Assembly: GCA_030734395.1 (NCBI GenBank)
Contig: JAUZTG010000044.1
Coordinates: 1,364,001 to 1,428,000, forward strand
Direction of reading: 5' to 3'
Source of the DNA: Sarocladium kiliense
Lineage: Eukaryota; Ascomycota; Sordariomycetes; Hypocreales; Sarocladiaceae
DNA: 64,000 nucleotides
Positions within the stretch are counted from its first letter, which is position 1. Each line of letters begins with the position of its first letter. The notes under the pieces are model-generated. The model was not told where the DNA came from and did not search any database. It worked only from the letters and a program-made list of their open reading frames with translations. The position numbers and the translations under genes are program-made. Below, piece after piece: positions 36,181 through 47,900 of this stretch.

Positions 36181-36780
36181 GAGTCAACGTTACTACATGC
36201 TAAACTGATCACTGCGAGCAAGTGATGATGGTTTACTATTACTTAACTTATGGTAGTAGTGGATTAAACCTATGATAGTCGAGGGAATAAGAAAAGAAGC
36301 TGACCAAAGTATCGGGAGCGTATAGCAGTTCTAGGGATATGCAGACTTGCTTAGCCTTGAAGTCTGATTGAATTTACAGTTCTTTCCATGCCTTTAATTG
36401 GCCTTTCTTAAAGTTCTGAGCAAACTGTGATAACAGTGAGAACACTGATGATTAGATAAGTGATAGTATATTTCACCTACATCACAGGGATAGCATACCC
36501 AAATATATGAGCATTCTCAGTTTCCTCTTCAGTTTTTAAAACTGAGCAACACTGCTTTAAACTAAAGAGACGTTAGCGTTTAGTGAGCTAATGGTAAGGC
36601 AGAGTAAGCCTTGTGCGAAGTCACCCAAGTCACATTAAGTCTATACATTATCTAATAAAGTACTAAATAAAGAGTTATCTCTAGACACAAGACTAATATC
36701 ACTATCAAGCGTATACGCCTAATAAACGGTAAGACAGCAACAGCAGAACTCCAAGCTAAGCATGACTAGTTTAAGAACGC
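36181..36780. repeat. AT-rich island, possible RIP-degraded repeat relic
   Basis: About 600 bp clearly richer in A/T and TA steps than the flanks, with stops in every frame and few CG steps. It contains a perfect short inverted repeat, CAGTTTT-T-AAAACTG, at 36530-36544. Such islands in Pezizomycotina often are repeats mutated by repeat-induced point mutation, but no transposon protein remains, so the nature is inference. Confidence 0.4.
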
Positions 36781-36876
36781 AATGTTTCGCCGCACTCGAT
36801 TGGAGGCCACGTCTGCTCTCTGGCTGGGCGTGGGAAAACATGACCCAACATCCCTGCTTTTAACGAGCGCAGTCGA

Positions 36877-38528
36877 CTATGGAGATTGGAAGAAGATCAC
36901 CTGTATCGTGACATCGTCTCTGACGTAGCGACTGACTGGGCTGTAGGCTGTCATGATGCCGCGGAATAAATCCCTTCTGCGGCCACCAAATGCATTTTTT
37001 GCCAGACAAACAGCCGCATTGTCCAGGTCCTCAATAGCAAAGACATCAGGGGTTGACTTATACTCAGAGTAGCCATCCTTGTCCACGGTGAAGTGCGCTT
37101 GACACGACTCTGTCTCCTCAGGCTTGGCGGCCTTCCTTGCCGCTAGCCAGCGTTCGACGCAGGTAACGGCATCTGCACTGCTCATGACGTCCCACAGGCC
37201 ATCGGATGCCAGGATGACGAAGTCGGTCGCGGGTTGCACCCGACGCGTGGTCACTTCAGGCCGTGCGGTCACGTAGGGGGGCGAACGGTCAGCGTTGGGG
37301 CGCGGGCTGTATCCCCAGAAACGCTCCTGAGCCGCTTGGACAAGAGTGCCCGGCCATTTCCAGCGATGGTCCCCAAAAGCCCGCGTCACCGCGAGACCAA
37401 AGAGCCGGCCTGATCCAGGTTTCACCATCTCGGGCATCTCATCCGGGTGCTCCGCATCCAGTCGCGACACCTCGGCGGCGTTGAAGCCGGTCTGGTCAAG
37501 GGTTAGCGCTTCTGCCAGGAACTTGCCCTCGCCTTTGTCCTCAAGCGATGCAGCCTCATTCGCGGACCATGTGCCTAGCACGGCGCGCGAATCTCCTGTC
37601 AGAGCTGTGCGTAGTGTCGATGATGATGGATCGTAGACTGCCAGCAGCGCACACGACCCAGCAATGGCTGGAGCCAACGCCGCCACCGCCTCAGGGCTGC
37701 CGGGTGATGCTGACGATGCGGGTTTGTCGACGGCTTGCTGGCCGAGTTCCATGATGCGCTCATCCAATGATTCAAAGGCGGTTTGAATGCCCTTGGAGAC
37801 TGTTCCGTCATCTGCACTGGCTGGCAGTCGACCCAAGACCGTCGACACATAGCGGATTAGTGTGTTCTTGAGCACAGCTGATGTGGCCCAACCGCTGATT
37901 CCGACAAGTTAACTACCAGTGAAGATGCAGCTAGCCTAAAGAGAAAAAAGAAAGGCACAAATTGGGAAGATACTCACGCATGTCCATCGTAAATACCAGC
38001 ATACAGTGTCCTTTGACTGTCTTGGCTGCTACCCACGCCGTGGCCAAGGCCAACCGCCCACTCATCTTCGACTGGCGAATTGCTTGCTATGCGCACCACA
38101 TCGACCCGGCCCTTGGCCACGTTGGCGGCGCTGGGACCGAATTCGAAGATACGCGCGCCCTCGCGGAGCTTGTCATTGGCCTCGTGCAAGCTCAGCACTC
38201 GGACTGGCGAAGCCACCTCTATCTCGTCCACAGAGCCTGCAGCCGCAACGAGTGGTACAGGTCTGGCTGTAATGTGGCTGGTATCCCTCCCTCCGCCTCC
38301 TTTTGCGGTGTTTTCGAAACTGCCCAATGGTGAAAGGAATGATCCAAGCACGAAGCCGGCACCAATGCCGCCCAGCCCTGTAGCCAGCACGTATGCAAGT
38401 TTGCCTGGCGACGCATCGCGACCCGCCTTGGCCGCGTAGCCTCTATTGCCTTGCGAAATGCGTTGGACAGCCTTGTAAGGAGAGGCGCGGCTTGTGTAGA
38501 CCCCTCGGCGAAACAACGTAGTATGCAT
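36877..38528 (-). CDS. Mitochondrial PP2C-type protein phosphatase (PDH phosphatase-like)
   Basis: Two minus-strand exons (38528-37978, 37894-36877) encode 522 aa. The N-terminus is basic and Ser/Thr/Arg-rich (MHTTLFRRGVYTSR), as for a mitochondrial presequence. A Gly-rich hydrophobic segment at about 43-65 probably spans the inner membrane. PP2C metal-site motifs are present: YDGHAGW across the splice junction, TGDSRAVL, SDGLWDV, and the final RDDVTI. Mn/Mg-dependent phosphatases of this layout (yeast Ptc5/Ptc6, mammalian PDP1) dephosphorylate the pyruvate dehydrogenase E1 subunit; which homologue this is I cannot say. The ATG at 38528 was taken because the upstream frame has no other ATG. 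A conserved household gene, it separates the P450 from the efflux pump. Confidence 0.9.
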
Positions 38529-39284
38529 CTTGGGGTGCAACGAGATCAGCCTTTCAAGAATGTGTATATGCAGGTGAGTGATTGCAAACCTGCTTCCGCG
38601 AGATGCGATTGAGATAGGGGGAATGGTGGAAGCAACAATTCAATATCGCGAAGTCGATTGTCTCAGATGATGGCTCCCCCCGCTCGCTGACCCACTACGA
38701 TTCCTAAAAAAACGCTACTTCTGCGGACTGCCCTGGTTGGAACTAGGGAGTGGTTTCGGACATAACTTTTACGGGCTCAGGTAGCGGGAAGAGATGATTT
38801 ACAACTCAGACTCTGAATACGATTGTTCCCATCTGCTGGAATGATGGCACTAGGTACTTGCGAATACATTGCATTAGCTCGTGATTTGCAAGTTCGCAAG
38901 CAAAGTGATTTCTACTAAAAATAGATATCCTGAATGAAAGCGGCAGTATCTTATATCCCTGTAAGTAAAGGCACACTGGAAATCCAACTCCTCAGACTTT
39001 CTACGTACTTGCATAGGTGGTCCTTGACGCTGGTGTGACTGCTGTTGCGTCCTCGCCGTGATTGAGGTCTGCATGCACGGAAATGAGGAGATCTCTTTAA
39101 ATAGCGCCCTTCTATACTCTATCTTACAAATGGACCTGGCCTCTCAATATGTACATCTCAATATGTACGGTGGATCTGGGTCCTCCCTCTCTTGCTCTTC
39201 TTCATCATGCGCCGAGCTCCTATGTTATTGTTTCAGTGATTGGCATCAGAGAATGCGTTGCCTCTTCATATATGATGTAGGCAC
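38529..39284. other. Intergenic region
   Basis: No gene seen. It contains the phosphatase promoter and the 3' region of the efflux pump; the 39.1-39.2 kb part has repeated TCAATATGTACAT-like words (39137-39168). Confidence 0.45.
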
Positions 39285-41235
39285 TCAGGTTTCAAGGGCC
39301 TTTTTGGGCTTCCTTTCCTCCATTCCGTATTCAGTATCCAACTCGCTGCGCATAGGTACCTCTCTTGCAAGGGTCGCAGCCAGAAGTCCCATACCAGCAA
39401 AGGCAAACGACACGAGCCATGTCTGACGCAGAATTCTGGAAAAGACTTGTTTTATCTGTTCACGTGCAGCTTCGGATAGCGTTCCGAGGAAGGCTGAAGT
39501 GGCATGCTCGTATGCCTTCCCTCCCATGATGTCAGCCCTGAGTGTCACGTTGTCGATGAGTTTGGGTGCCAGCTGGTCAGAACGCGTGTTGAATACGGCA
39601 GCGGGGATAGCCGTTCCCCAAACCATGCCGAAGCTGCGGACGAACGACCACGTTGCCGCCCCTAAAGCGGTATCAGACTCGCTCAATGGCGCTAGAAGTG
39701 CTGGGAGAAGCGTTGGAACCAGCATACCAGCTCCCATAGAGTAGATGATCTGGAACCCGACCCATGCCCCAGTGCTCGAGCCACTGTCAAGGAGGGAAAA
39801 CAGCCCGAGACCGACGAGAGTGATGGCCCAAGAGGCATAATGGATTGGCTTATAGCGGCCCATCTTGGTCATGAGAAACCCGCCGATTCCGGCCGCCGGG
39901 AGGATCGCGAAGACTGTTGCCAGAATCTGAATACCCGAACGACTAGGCGAGGAGCCAAGAACACCTTGGAAGTAGACGGGCATAAAGTAAAGCTGCCAAA
40001 TAGTAATTATACCATGGAAGAAGGTCATTATCATGACGCTCACTGACGTTCGGTTCCCAAAGAGGTGTAACGGGACAGTCGGATTGGGGGCAAATCGAGA
40101 ACCCTCAAAGATCGTGAACATGCCCAGCCCAGCGATGCCAACGAAGAGCGGCACCAAGACACGGAAGGATGACCATGCGTACAGAGACCCAGCCCACGAT
40201 AGGCCGATCAGAACCGACGTGATGGCCGCGACAAAGATGACATTTCCCGCCCAGTCAATGGTCGAAATCTTAGTGGTCAAGTTCGTCTCCTTTTGGTACT
40301 TGACCCTTAGGAAGAAAAACAGGGAGAGAAGCGCAGCGCCGCCGACAGGCAGAGCAAGATAAAAGGTCCAGCGCCAGGTCGAGTACTGCACGATCAGTCC
40401 AGCAAAGAACGGCCCAAGCGCGGTACCTAGGAAGATCATGCCCATCACGATAGCCAGAAATTTGCTCCGCTCTCTCAGAGGCACCACGTCGCAGATAATA
40501 GTCTCTGTGAGCACAGTGGTGCCACTGGCACCGATGCCCTGGAGAATGCGACCGGCGATCAGGGTTTCAATGTTGTTTGCACCGCCGCAGACACCACTGC
40601 CAAGAACGAAGAGGGCGGTTGCGACGAGCATTGGCCACCGTCGACCGAAAATGTTGGCAAGCTGTCCATACATAGGCTGCATCGCGGTCCTGGTCAAGAG
40701 AAGGGTTGTTAGCCACAGCTTCGGGATTCTTGTGGAGATCAAAACGAGCTCGGGTGAGCGTATAATTAACCCACATGGCAAATAGGTATCCATTCACCAC
40801 CCAGACGTAGAGATGCCCGCCTCCGAGGTCATTGACGATGGAGGGAAGTGCGGTCGAAGTGATGGTTCCCTCCAGAGCCGTGAGCAACCCTGCGAGACTG
40901 ATAGAAGCCAACAGAGCCCAGAATCTCCAGTCTCTCTTAGCCGGGGCCATATGTCTAGGCTCGGTCTCGGAATTCTCATTCTCTGGAGTAGCTGTTTCCA
41001 AAGGAGAATCCACGGTAGTGGCGTTGCGACCGGGCGCACTGTCGTCCTCGACACCTTTGGTCGAGGTATCGTGCATGGTTTGAGACCCTTTTTCTTCTTG
41101 CAACATGTCGGCTTGAGGATTCGTTTTCGCGTTGTCCTTGTGTAGACTGGCGTCAGATGTCATATCGTATGCGGTCTGTGATGAGGAGTCGTTTTGATGG
41201 ATGTCCGCGTCTTGATAAAGTCTAGGTTCTATCAT
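39285..41235 (-). CDS. MFS drug:H+ antiporter, 14-TM (DHA2) type
   Basis: Two minus-strand exons (41235-40775, 40689-39285) encode 621 aa. After a polar N-terminus of about 100 residues come some 14 membrane segments. The DHA2 signatures are visible: DxT-like LEGTITSTALPSIVNDLGG in helix 1, GQLANIFGRRWP in loop 2-3, GRILQGIGASG in helix 4, and the helix-5 antiporter motif GTALGPFFAGLI. Members export toxins and fungicides, and cluster-resident copies often secrete the product. The donor GTGGGT was chosen because it joins YLFAM to TAMQPMYGQL in frame. It is divergent from the Zn2Cys6 regulator 1.08 kb away, a common pump/regulator arrangement. Substrate unknown. Confidence 0.92.
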
Positions 41236-41478
41236 TTAGTCATTATGTTGCTGCGTTGCTTCCAGGCTTCCGTCCATATCATATCCATGGCCACGGCGGA
41301 GGTAGCAGAGTGGTGGACGGAGCCTCCGAATAGTGGGAACTTTAGGGGTTGCGGTTCGGCGACTGAGAATTGCCTGATTAGGAAATTCGGATGCTCCGAT
41401 GGAGTAGCAGTCGCTCGCCGGCCTGCCGCCACTTGACCACCTCCTTCTGCTCCTCATGCTCATGCAGCCAGGCTAATA

Positions 41479-41843
41479 GACATTGTACTTCACATCTCGA
41501 TTGCTACACCTGCAAGGCCTCCACTCGCATCTCAAAGCATCTCCCAGGTCGGCCTCTTGTCAACATCGGCGCTTTCAGCATCCCAGACGGCCTCATGGCA
41601 ACAATGTATCGATGGTCCATGAACAGCTGGTGTCCGACCTGGCTCGGTGGTGTACCCCGGCCATATATCCCTTTCAGCAACACTCCTAACATGCAGGAGG
41701 TTTTGAGTTTAGTTGAGATTGTGCAGCAAGGAAAGCTCCAGGTTCACCTAGACTCCGAGTTTGCAATGGAAGACCTCATGAAGGCATAAGAACGCGTCAC
41801 GACCAAGGAAGCACGCGGCAAGGTTTTAATTCGGCTTTATTAG
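41479..41843 (+). pseudogene. 3' relic of a zinc-type alcohol dehydrogenase/quinone reductase
   Basis: The frame from about 41541 reads as the C-terminal third of a medium-chain zinc-type dehydrogenase: GRPLVNIGAF, a GG-x-RPY-like segment, VEIVQQGKLQ, then FAMEDLMKA. It is cut by TAA at 41787-41789, exactly where the family has an aromatic residue. The same frame then continues ERVTTKEARGKVLIRL to a second stop at 41841-41843, matching the family ending A-x-ERL-x-T-x-x-ARGKVVV. Just upstream a DIVL segment (41479) lies in another frame, suggesting a frameshift too, and the N-terminal two thirds is absent. It sits in the promoter gap between the efflux pump and its divergent regulator. Confidence 0.7.
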
Positions 41844-42314
41844 ACATACCATGACGCAGCCCTATACAAACTAGATGCACGTTTTTCTTCGGTACGACAA
41901 CGGTAGACTTCTTGCCTTTCCTCCACTTTGCTTTCCTTATTTTTCGTAGCAAGGCAGGTTATTTACCCTTGTATTTCAATTCATTGCTCTAGCCACATAG
42001 CTGTGTATAGATGGGTAGGGTAAGCATATTAGGGGAAGTGTATCAAGCCTGGGTTTCCGGAAAGTCGGCCCTACAGTCAACTGTACCGTTCATCTGCTAT
42101 GCATCGTTGATACAGTTTCAGTAAGGGTCGTCGTTCATAACACAAAGGCGAGTATAACTTCGCGGCGTGATTCTTCTTCTCGGTGGTTTGGGAGGGGCGG
42201 ATTAAAAACCTTCCGGGTCGCAATCGCCCAGAAATTCAGCGGCTTTTGTCTCCCAACAAACATGATCCCACGTAGCACGTCACATCATCCCATGACTCAA
42301 TCCTCGCAGCCCTC

Positions 42315-43631
42315 ATGCACCAACAGCAACCCCAGCAGCCATCGCTTTCTAAGCGGTGGGCATGCGACCGATGTCGGGACCACAAGCTGCGATGTCTGAG
42401 AACCCAAGGCCGGAGCGATGGCCCCTGTGTCCGCTGTGCTCGAGCTGGCGCTTCGTGCGTCACGGGCGCTCCAATGCCACTCGGTCGTTCTCGCGCCAGC
42501 TCTGACAACACACCTCGCCCGCAAGCATCCAGAAGACCACGAAACTCGGTCTTTGTAGCTGTCACGGCACCTGGATCTACGCCCCAAGAATCTACCAGTA
42601 CCGCACTCCCACCGCATCCAGAGCCTGACGCTGTCACCGAATCTTCTGGGGCACATGCACAACCATCGGCTCTCAGCAGGCTCGAATGCTTCTACAACCC
42701 GCTCACTGCAGACTCGGGAGAGCTCCCCAGCTTGTTCCTCGAGGAGAGAGTGCCTGAAGGTCAGAGCTCAGATGCTGCTGTCGACAACGCTCTGGATTTT
42801 GGATTCCCCGACGATGCCGCAGAGGCAATGTTTCTTACCAACGGTCGAGATCAAGGAGACTTCACCAACTCGCTTGGTCTCTGCATAGACCCTGCTTTCC
42901 AACTTCAATCCCCCCCAAGGAATACCCTTGACGTTGCTAGTAAGACCCCGGAACCATCAATCGGCTCAAGCCACGTCCTCGCCCGGCTTGCTCATCTCAA
43001 CGAAGAAATTGCCCATCAGCTTGCATACATAGAGAGCCTAGTCCTGAACAAACCCCCCACACACCTCACCCCTTCCTGTGTTGACAAGGTCGGGGATCGG
43101 CAGGTTAATCCCATCCTCCGGGCGCTGGAGAGCACCTCTGCCTTGGCCGCCATCATCAAGCAGATCATCTCACCAGCCCAAGACCAAGGTCCTTTGTCCG
43201 TCACCACGCCCGTCGTGCTCATGTGCTTGTCTGGTCACATCCAGCTGCTGCAGATATACAACTCCATGTTTTGCCACGTCCATCGGTTCTTAACGGGTCT
43301 GTGCGACATCAGCAGCTTCTTTGAGAATTTGCCGGGCTTCGCTAACATCAGTGGCCTGCCGCCTGTCAAGGGCGACCTTTACATCAAAGTCGTGATCCAA
43401 GTAGCTCAGCACAACATCAGCAGCCTTGAGCGAGCCATCAGCCTTCCGCCAGAACTGTGCCTCTCACCGCAGCGCGCGCCCTCCAAGAGCTTGCTGGGCT
43501 ATGTGGACTCGCCCGAGTTGTTTTGGAGCATCATGGACCAGGCTTGCAGCCCTGCCGAGAAGTCAGCGCGGGCCCTAGTCATATCCTTGCGAACAGAGAT
43601 TGGGAATGTGCTAAGTCTCCTGACTATATAG
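42315..43631 (+). CDS. Zn2Cys6 transcription factor
   Basis: Intronless, 438 aa. A fungal binuclear zinc cluster occupies residues 17-48 with perfect spacing (C-x2-C-x6-C-x10-C-x2-C-x6-C; Cys 17, 20, 27, 38, 41, 48) and basic residues between, so it should bind CGG-type half-sites. A Ser/Pro-rich linker follows. The C-terminal half is helical (HVLARLAHLNEEIAHQ, a hydrophobic central region, and a closing ARALVISLRTEIGNVLSLL helix). It resembles small AflR-like cluster regulators rather than the large fungal_trans-domain factors. It is divergent from the efflux pump and may control it and perhaps the metabolite genes further left (inference). The start was chosen as the first ATG in a clear frame. 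Confidence 0.9.
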   Translation: MHQQQPQQPSLSKRWACDRCRDHKLRCLRTQGRSDGPCVRCARAGASCVTGAPMPLGRSRASSDNTPRPQASRRPRNSVFVAVTAPGSTPQESTSTALPPHPEPDAVTESSGAHAQPSALSRLECFYNPLTADSGELPSLFLEERVPEGQSSDAAVDNALDFGFPDDAAEAMFLTNGRDQGDFTNSLGLCIDPAFQLQSPPRNTLDVASKTPEPSIGSSHVLARLAHLNEEIAHQLAYIESLVLNKPPTHLTPSCVDKVGDRQVNPILRALESTSALAAIIKQIISPAQDQGPLSVTTPVVLMCLSGHIQLLQIYNSMFCHVHRFLTGLCDISSFFENLPGFANISGLPPVKGDLYIKVVIQVAQHNISSLERAISLPPELCLSPQRAPSKSLLGYVDSPELFWSIMDQACSPAEKSARALVISLRTEIGNVLSLLTI

Positions 43632-44101
43632 TTGTGGCGCTGGAATGTATACACTTCGTCCAGAGGGAAACATGGTATGGAGTTGGGAGTAAGGGTGTTT
43701 TGAGCAGGCGTTTTGTCCTAACCCTAACGTATAAAGGTGATCCAAGATTGCTAAAGTTGCCCTCTCGGTTAAATATGACAGAAGGGCTTCGTCGAGATAG
43801 AAAGGGCGCCTTATTGTAACCAAGAAGGAACGGCGTGTATAGTCGTACGGCGCACATGTTGGTTTTCTTTGATATCAACAGAGATGTATGAGACCGAAGT
43901 ATTGCGGATGCCAAAGATGGCATTAACTCTTGTGCTCGTTATTCCCCATGCAATTTGGGGGATCTGAATACCAGCTTCGTGTCCAGCTCCGCTCTTCTAG
44001 CTCAGTGCTCATAACATATCATCTTTGACATGTACCTCGAGTAGGAAAGAAAGTCCATCCCAAGAGCAAGCACTGATGAATATACTCAACTCATGATGAG
44101 T
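43632..44101. other. Intergenic region
   Basis: No gene seen; probably the 3' region of the regulator. Confidence 0.4.
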
Positions 44102-44987
44102 CTAGTCGTTCTTATCCGAGTTTCTCATGGAATTGGCGCGACAAGCCGAGGCAGAAATGGTTGAGTATTCCAGCATTGGCTGCTTGAGACTCTCGGATAT
44201 GGCCGCCTCGATGAAGGGCGAAAGGAGACCTTCTGACTGAGTCCTGCCGCATTCGTCAATCTTAGCCAACGACCGCGTGAGGTCAGTTCCAGACCACTTT
44301 GAGCAGACGTGCTACAGGTGTATGTGGCGCAATGCTTATTTGCGCAACAAGCTTGACTTTCATGTCACTTGCGTACTTTCGAGCCTGCTCTAAAGCAATT
44401 CCAGCTATAATTGCATGTACGAGAAAGGGGCTCGCAACTAAGTGTTTAGGGGAAACAAGATCTCTGGTCGTGGTACCCTTTTCCAAGTGAATGCGCTCAA
44501 GGAAAGTGAACCATCCACCATCGTCTGGGGCAATGAATAAGTATAATGTGGTATTTATTGCGAGAGAATACGTCATATAAACGGCATAGGGTGCCTTGTC
44601 GCCGTTTGAGCCCCTTTAAAGATTCTTATCACGGCGATTCTTGCGGTTCCATCGGGAATGTCTACAGTAGAAGTCTTCATAGAAATATGAGCTTTATTAG
44701 ACGACCATTTGCCTTTGCTGGCATATTCGAAGAGAACACTTACGAAAGACTTCGCATCTTCGAGAGGAGTCGAAATTAACTTGCAATAATGGAGCTACAG
44801 AACTCGTGATACCTTGCAAAGCAGGAGCAAAATCACCGTGGAGGCAGAACTGTTGAAAAAGACGCCTTGCCAGGCTTCTGGATATGCATGGCCGGTGTCC
44901 AAACGAAGGGTCAGAATGCTTGTGCTTAGAGATGCATCTACTGAGATCAATACCCAACCCATCGTATTGAGATATTCCCGAACTCAC
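44102..44987 (-). pseudogene. Possible relic of a fungal CorA-like protein
   Basis: Minus-strand fragments recall the large fungal family annotated as CorA-like. An upstream block contains FQQFCLHGDFAPALQGI. A central block runs APYAVYMTYSLAINTTLYLF, then an IAPDDGG turn, then SPFLVHAIIAGIALEQARKYASDMKVKL. The central frame is interrupted by TAA at 44616-44618 and ends in a stop at 44283. A further open stretch in a shifted frame continues to 44102. A good donor (GTAAGT) follows the first block, so part of the disruption could be introns. Family recognition is from memory of the motif pattern and is moderate at best. Confidence 0.35.
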
Positions 44988-47900
44988 AACACGAGCAAAG
45001 AAGGGATTTCGGGAGCGGCGTTTAGTGATTATGACTATGGTTTAGCTCCAAAGTGCCATGCAGCCGAACAGAATGTCTCACATCGAGGGCAGCGATAATC
45101 TCGACATAATTTTGGTTTCTTTTCAAAGCTGTGACTTTTGGTCAAGGCCGAATTACGCAAAATATATGGAATATGACATGTTACTGACAAATATCCAGGC
45201 CAACGCCTGAGGCGCTTAGCACATCAATGCAAGAATCTGGAGCGAAATTGGCGCTCTTAGCCTCAATCTCGAAGCTTACGCTATTCAGTAATGGATGGAC
45301 CCTACGTCTGGAATGAAGCTCTCCGAGGCAGGAGGACTCCTTGAGTCCTTTGCCGACTGGAGATGTGACCTACTCCGTACTGTGTCCAGAACCATAGCTT
45401 TTCGCGCCGAAGCTTGTCAAGATTGTATTCGCGCGTAGTTCACGCGTGGGAAATGAGATGATGCGAAACACAGATGGACTTATCCAAAGGATTTGCGATG
45501 AGAAAAGAGGCCTTTCGATTCATTTTTATGTCTTGAGAATTGATTTAAATGTGGGCGACTAGCCCTTGTACGTGTGCGTTGTGATTGTACCCCTTGGCAA
45601 GCCACTGTTAGTAGCCTGTTTGGCCAGGCTCACAGGTAGGCACATAATCTGCCGCTTAGATCGGTATGTCAGGGTTGTATTCAGCTTGAGATCGTCTCTT
45701 CTGGGGGGGGGGGGAAACAGGAAAACGCGAGAGTGAAGACCATAAATCGGGGGGTCAGCGTCATGAACGATGCCCTCGCGGCAGCACCGAAACCTTAGTT
45801 GTGCATGATGCCGCGATATTCCGAGCAGGGAACCGTTGACTTGCCGCACGGAGGATCATGAATGGGAGCTTCGATAGCGCAACGGCTATTGAGTGGTGCC
45901 AAGCGCGCTGGTCGTTCATAGACGCCGTCTAGAAGCCCGGAAGGGTTGATGCACAATCTTCCAAAGCGGCTCCGCCCAGAGGATGCAGAACGAAAGACCC
46001 CGATAAGCTGCCTTCTTCAGCCAGATAATTGACAGGGTTCTCTTAAGACACGGGTGCCTGGTTTTGAGGCAAGGGTACTCTCCTGAAGCGACGGATGGTC
46101 TGGTGGTGGAGTCTGCATCGTTAGCCTTCGAAGTGGCCAGATGAACGTGTGTCTATTGTTGGTGGATATGGGTGCATAGTCAGATATCCGATTGACTCTC
46201 CTGACTCTCGAATCTTGCCCGAGTTGTTCTGAAAACTCGAAGCAGACGGCTGGTCTCGGGTTAACGTGGATCTGTGGCTCGTGCTCTCGTGTTGTGGATG
46301 ATACTGCTCGAAGCAGTAAGTCCCTATCTCTTGGTGTTCCGGCGGCGCGCTTTCTATTACACCTTACAATCGTCAAGCTTCTTCATTTCGCATGCTGGGT
46401 TGCCGAGCAGGCTTGGCTGCAGCAGGCAAGACGACTGACGGCGAGGCAACGCGTGACAGGCTTGTCTGCCACTCGCCACCTGATATGGCGAAGGTGGTGA
46501 TCCATGTGACAAGCGCCGGTTGCGTCTGGCTTACCGGTAGGACGGAAAGCTTGGAAAATCATGGCAATTGGCCCAAAACCCGTCCATACCCTGTTGAGGT
46601 TACTGTCGTCTCTTGGTGGTGGTGATGGTAGATGCCCCCAATGAGGTTTCACATGGGCAGGTCACGGGACCATCCCCAAAGCCAGGACACACTTCTCTCG
46701 GGTGTCACCATGAACACTCGGGCAACCCGAGCATTTCCCCAGCTTCAAGGACCTCAACCCCGGCCGATGCTCGTAAATGTCTTTACGTAAGATACGACAG
46801 CATCGTCGTTGTTATCCCCAGACAATGGGTTCGTGCTTCAAGCCTCGACTCCTGGGTTCTTCATCGTCCTGGCCTCGCGGTTCACATGTGTCCACCTCAT
46901 CGTAGCTTCTCATCTCCCACGGTCCATGGCCAAGCAATAATCCCTCAAACCAGCGAGTCAGACAAGCAGCATCAGCGCACCAATCCATTACCCCATTCTT
47001 ATCTCACGGAACAGAATCAGCCAAGCCAAATCTCGACCGAAGGATGCCATGCATGCGCCAGGTTCGTCCACGAGCCAGTCCGCCATCGCGCCACCAAAGG
47101 CCAAGAACTCCAAGGGCAAAGAGAGGGTCACCAACGTCCATCTACACGCAACTTCCTTCCACACGCTTTTCCAGAAGCATCGCTTGCGGGCACCAATGCA
47201 CCACGATCCTGTGCCGCTGACCAGGCGGCGCCGCCAACAACCGCGCTAGCAAAAGTCGGCTGCCCAGACGAGCAAGCGATGCGACTCAGTCGCTCACCAT
47301 TACTGGTGCCAAGCCCCTGACCAGGCAGATGTACCCCGGAGGCTGCTGGCAATGAGCAGGGAACACGGAGCCCTCGACGGGCGCACTGCGAGAACCTCCT
47401 CAGCCGAGGGGCGAGGCTGTCGAACTCTATCCAACCTCCGTCCAGCCAGCTCTGGATTGCCTCGCGAGAACACGGCAACACCTCGACAATGTATCAACAC
47501 AAGCTTGCGCAAATTCCACGAGGAAGAATTTTGCATTCGGCACTCTACTCGGTGCAACCAACGCCGATGGAGCACAAAGGGGCTGCAGGCATGCTGTCGC
47601 CAAGTCTCCTATCATTCTTGGCTGTGAGCGGCGACGCCTTTGAATGGACACGCTGAACATTCATCCTGGTTTTGGCCCCGCAACCCCCGGCCTGGGCATT
47701 TGGGTCCTAGAAGAACGTTGTTTCGGTCGGTGGGCAGTTGCGTGTGATTGCCCGCATGTTCGCCAGGTGAATTGCTCAAGACATGTCGCGATGCTCTGTT
47801 CACAGCCTTCGACCGATATGTGGCATCACGAATTCGCCGGAGCCGCAGGGGCAATAGCCAGTCGGCTCAGACCTTGCCCTGCGCAGCCTCACTCTGGCTA

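Noticed and set aside
46613..47320. 235-codon plus-strand frame in the GC-rich gap
   Set aside because: Composition looks random, there is no motif, competing frames exist on both strands, and no splice pattern extends it.
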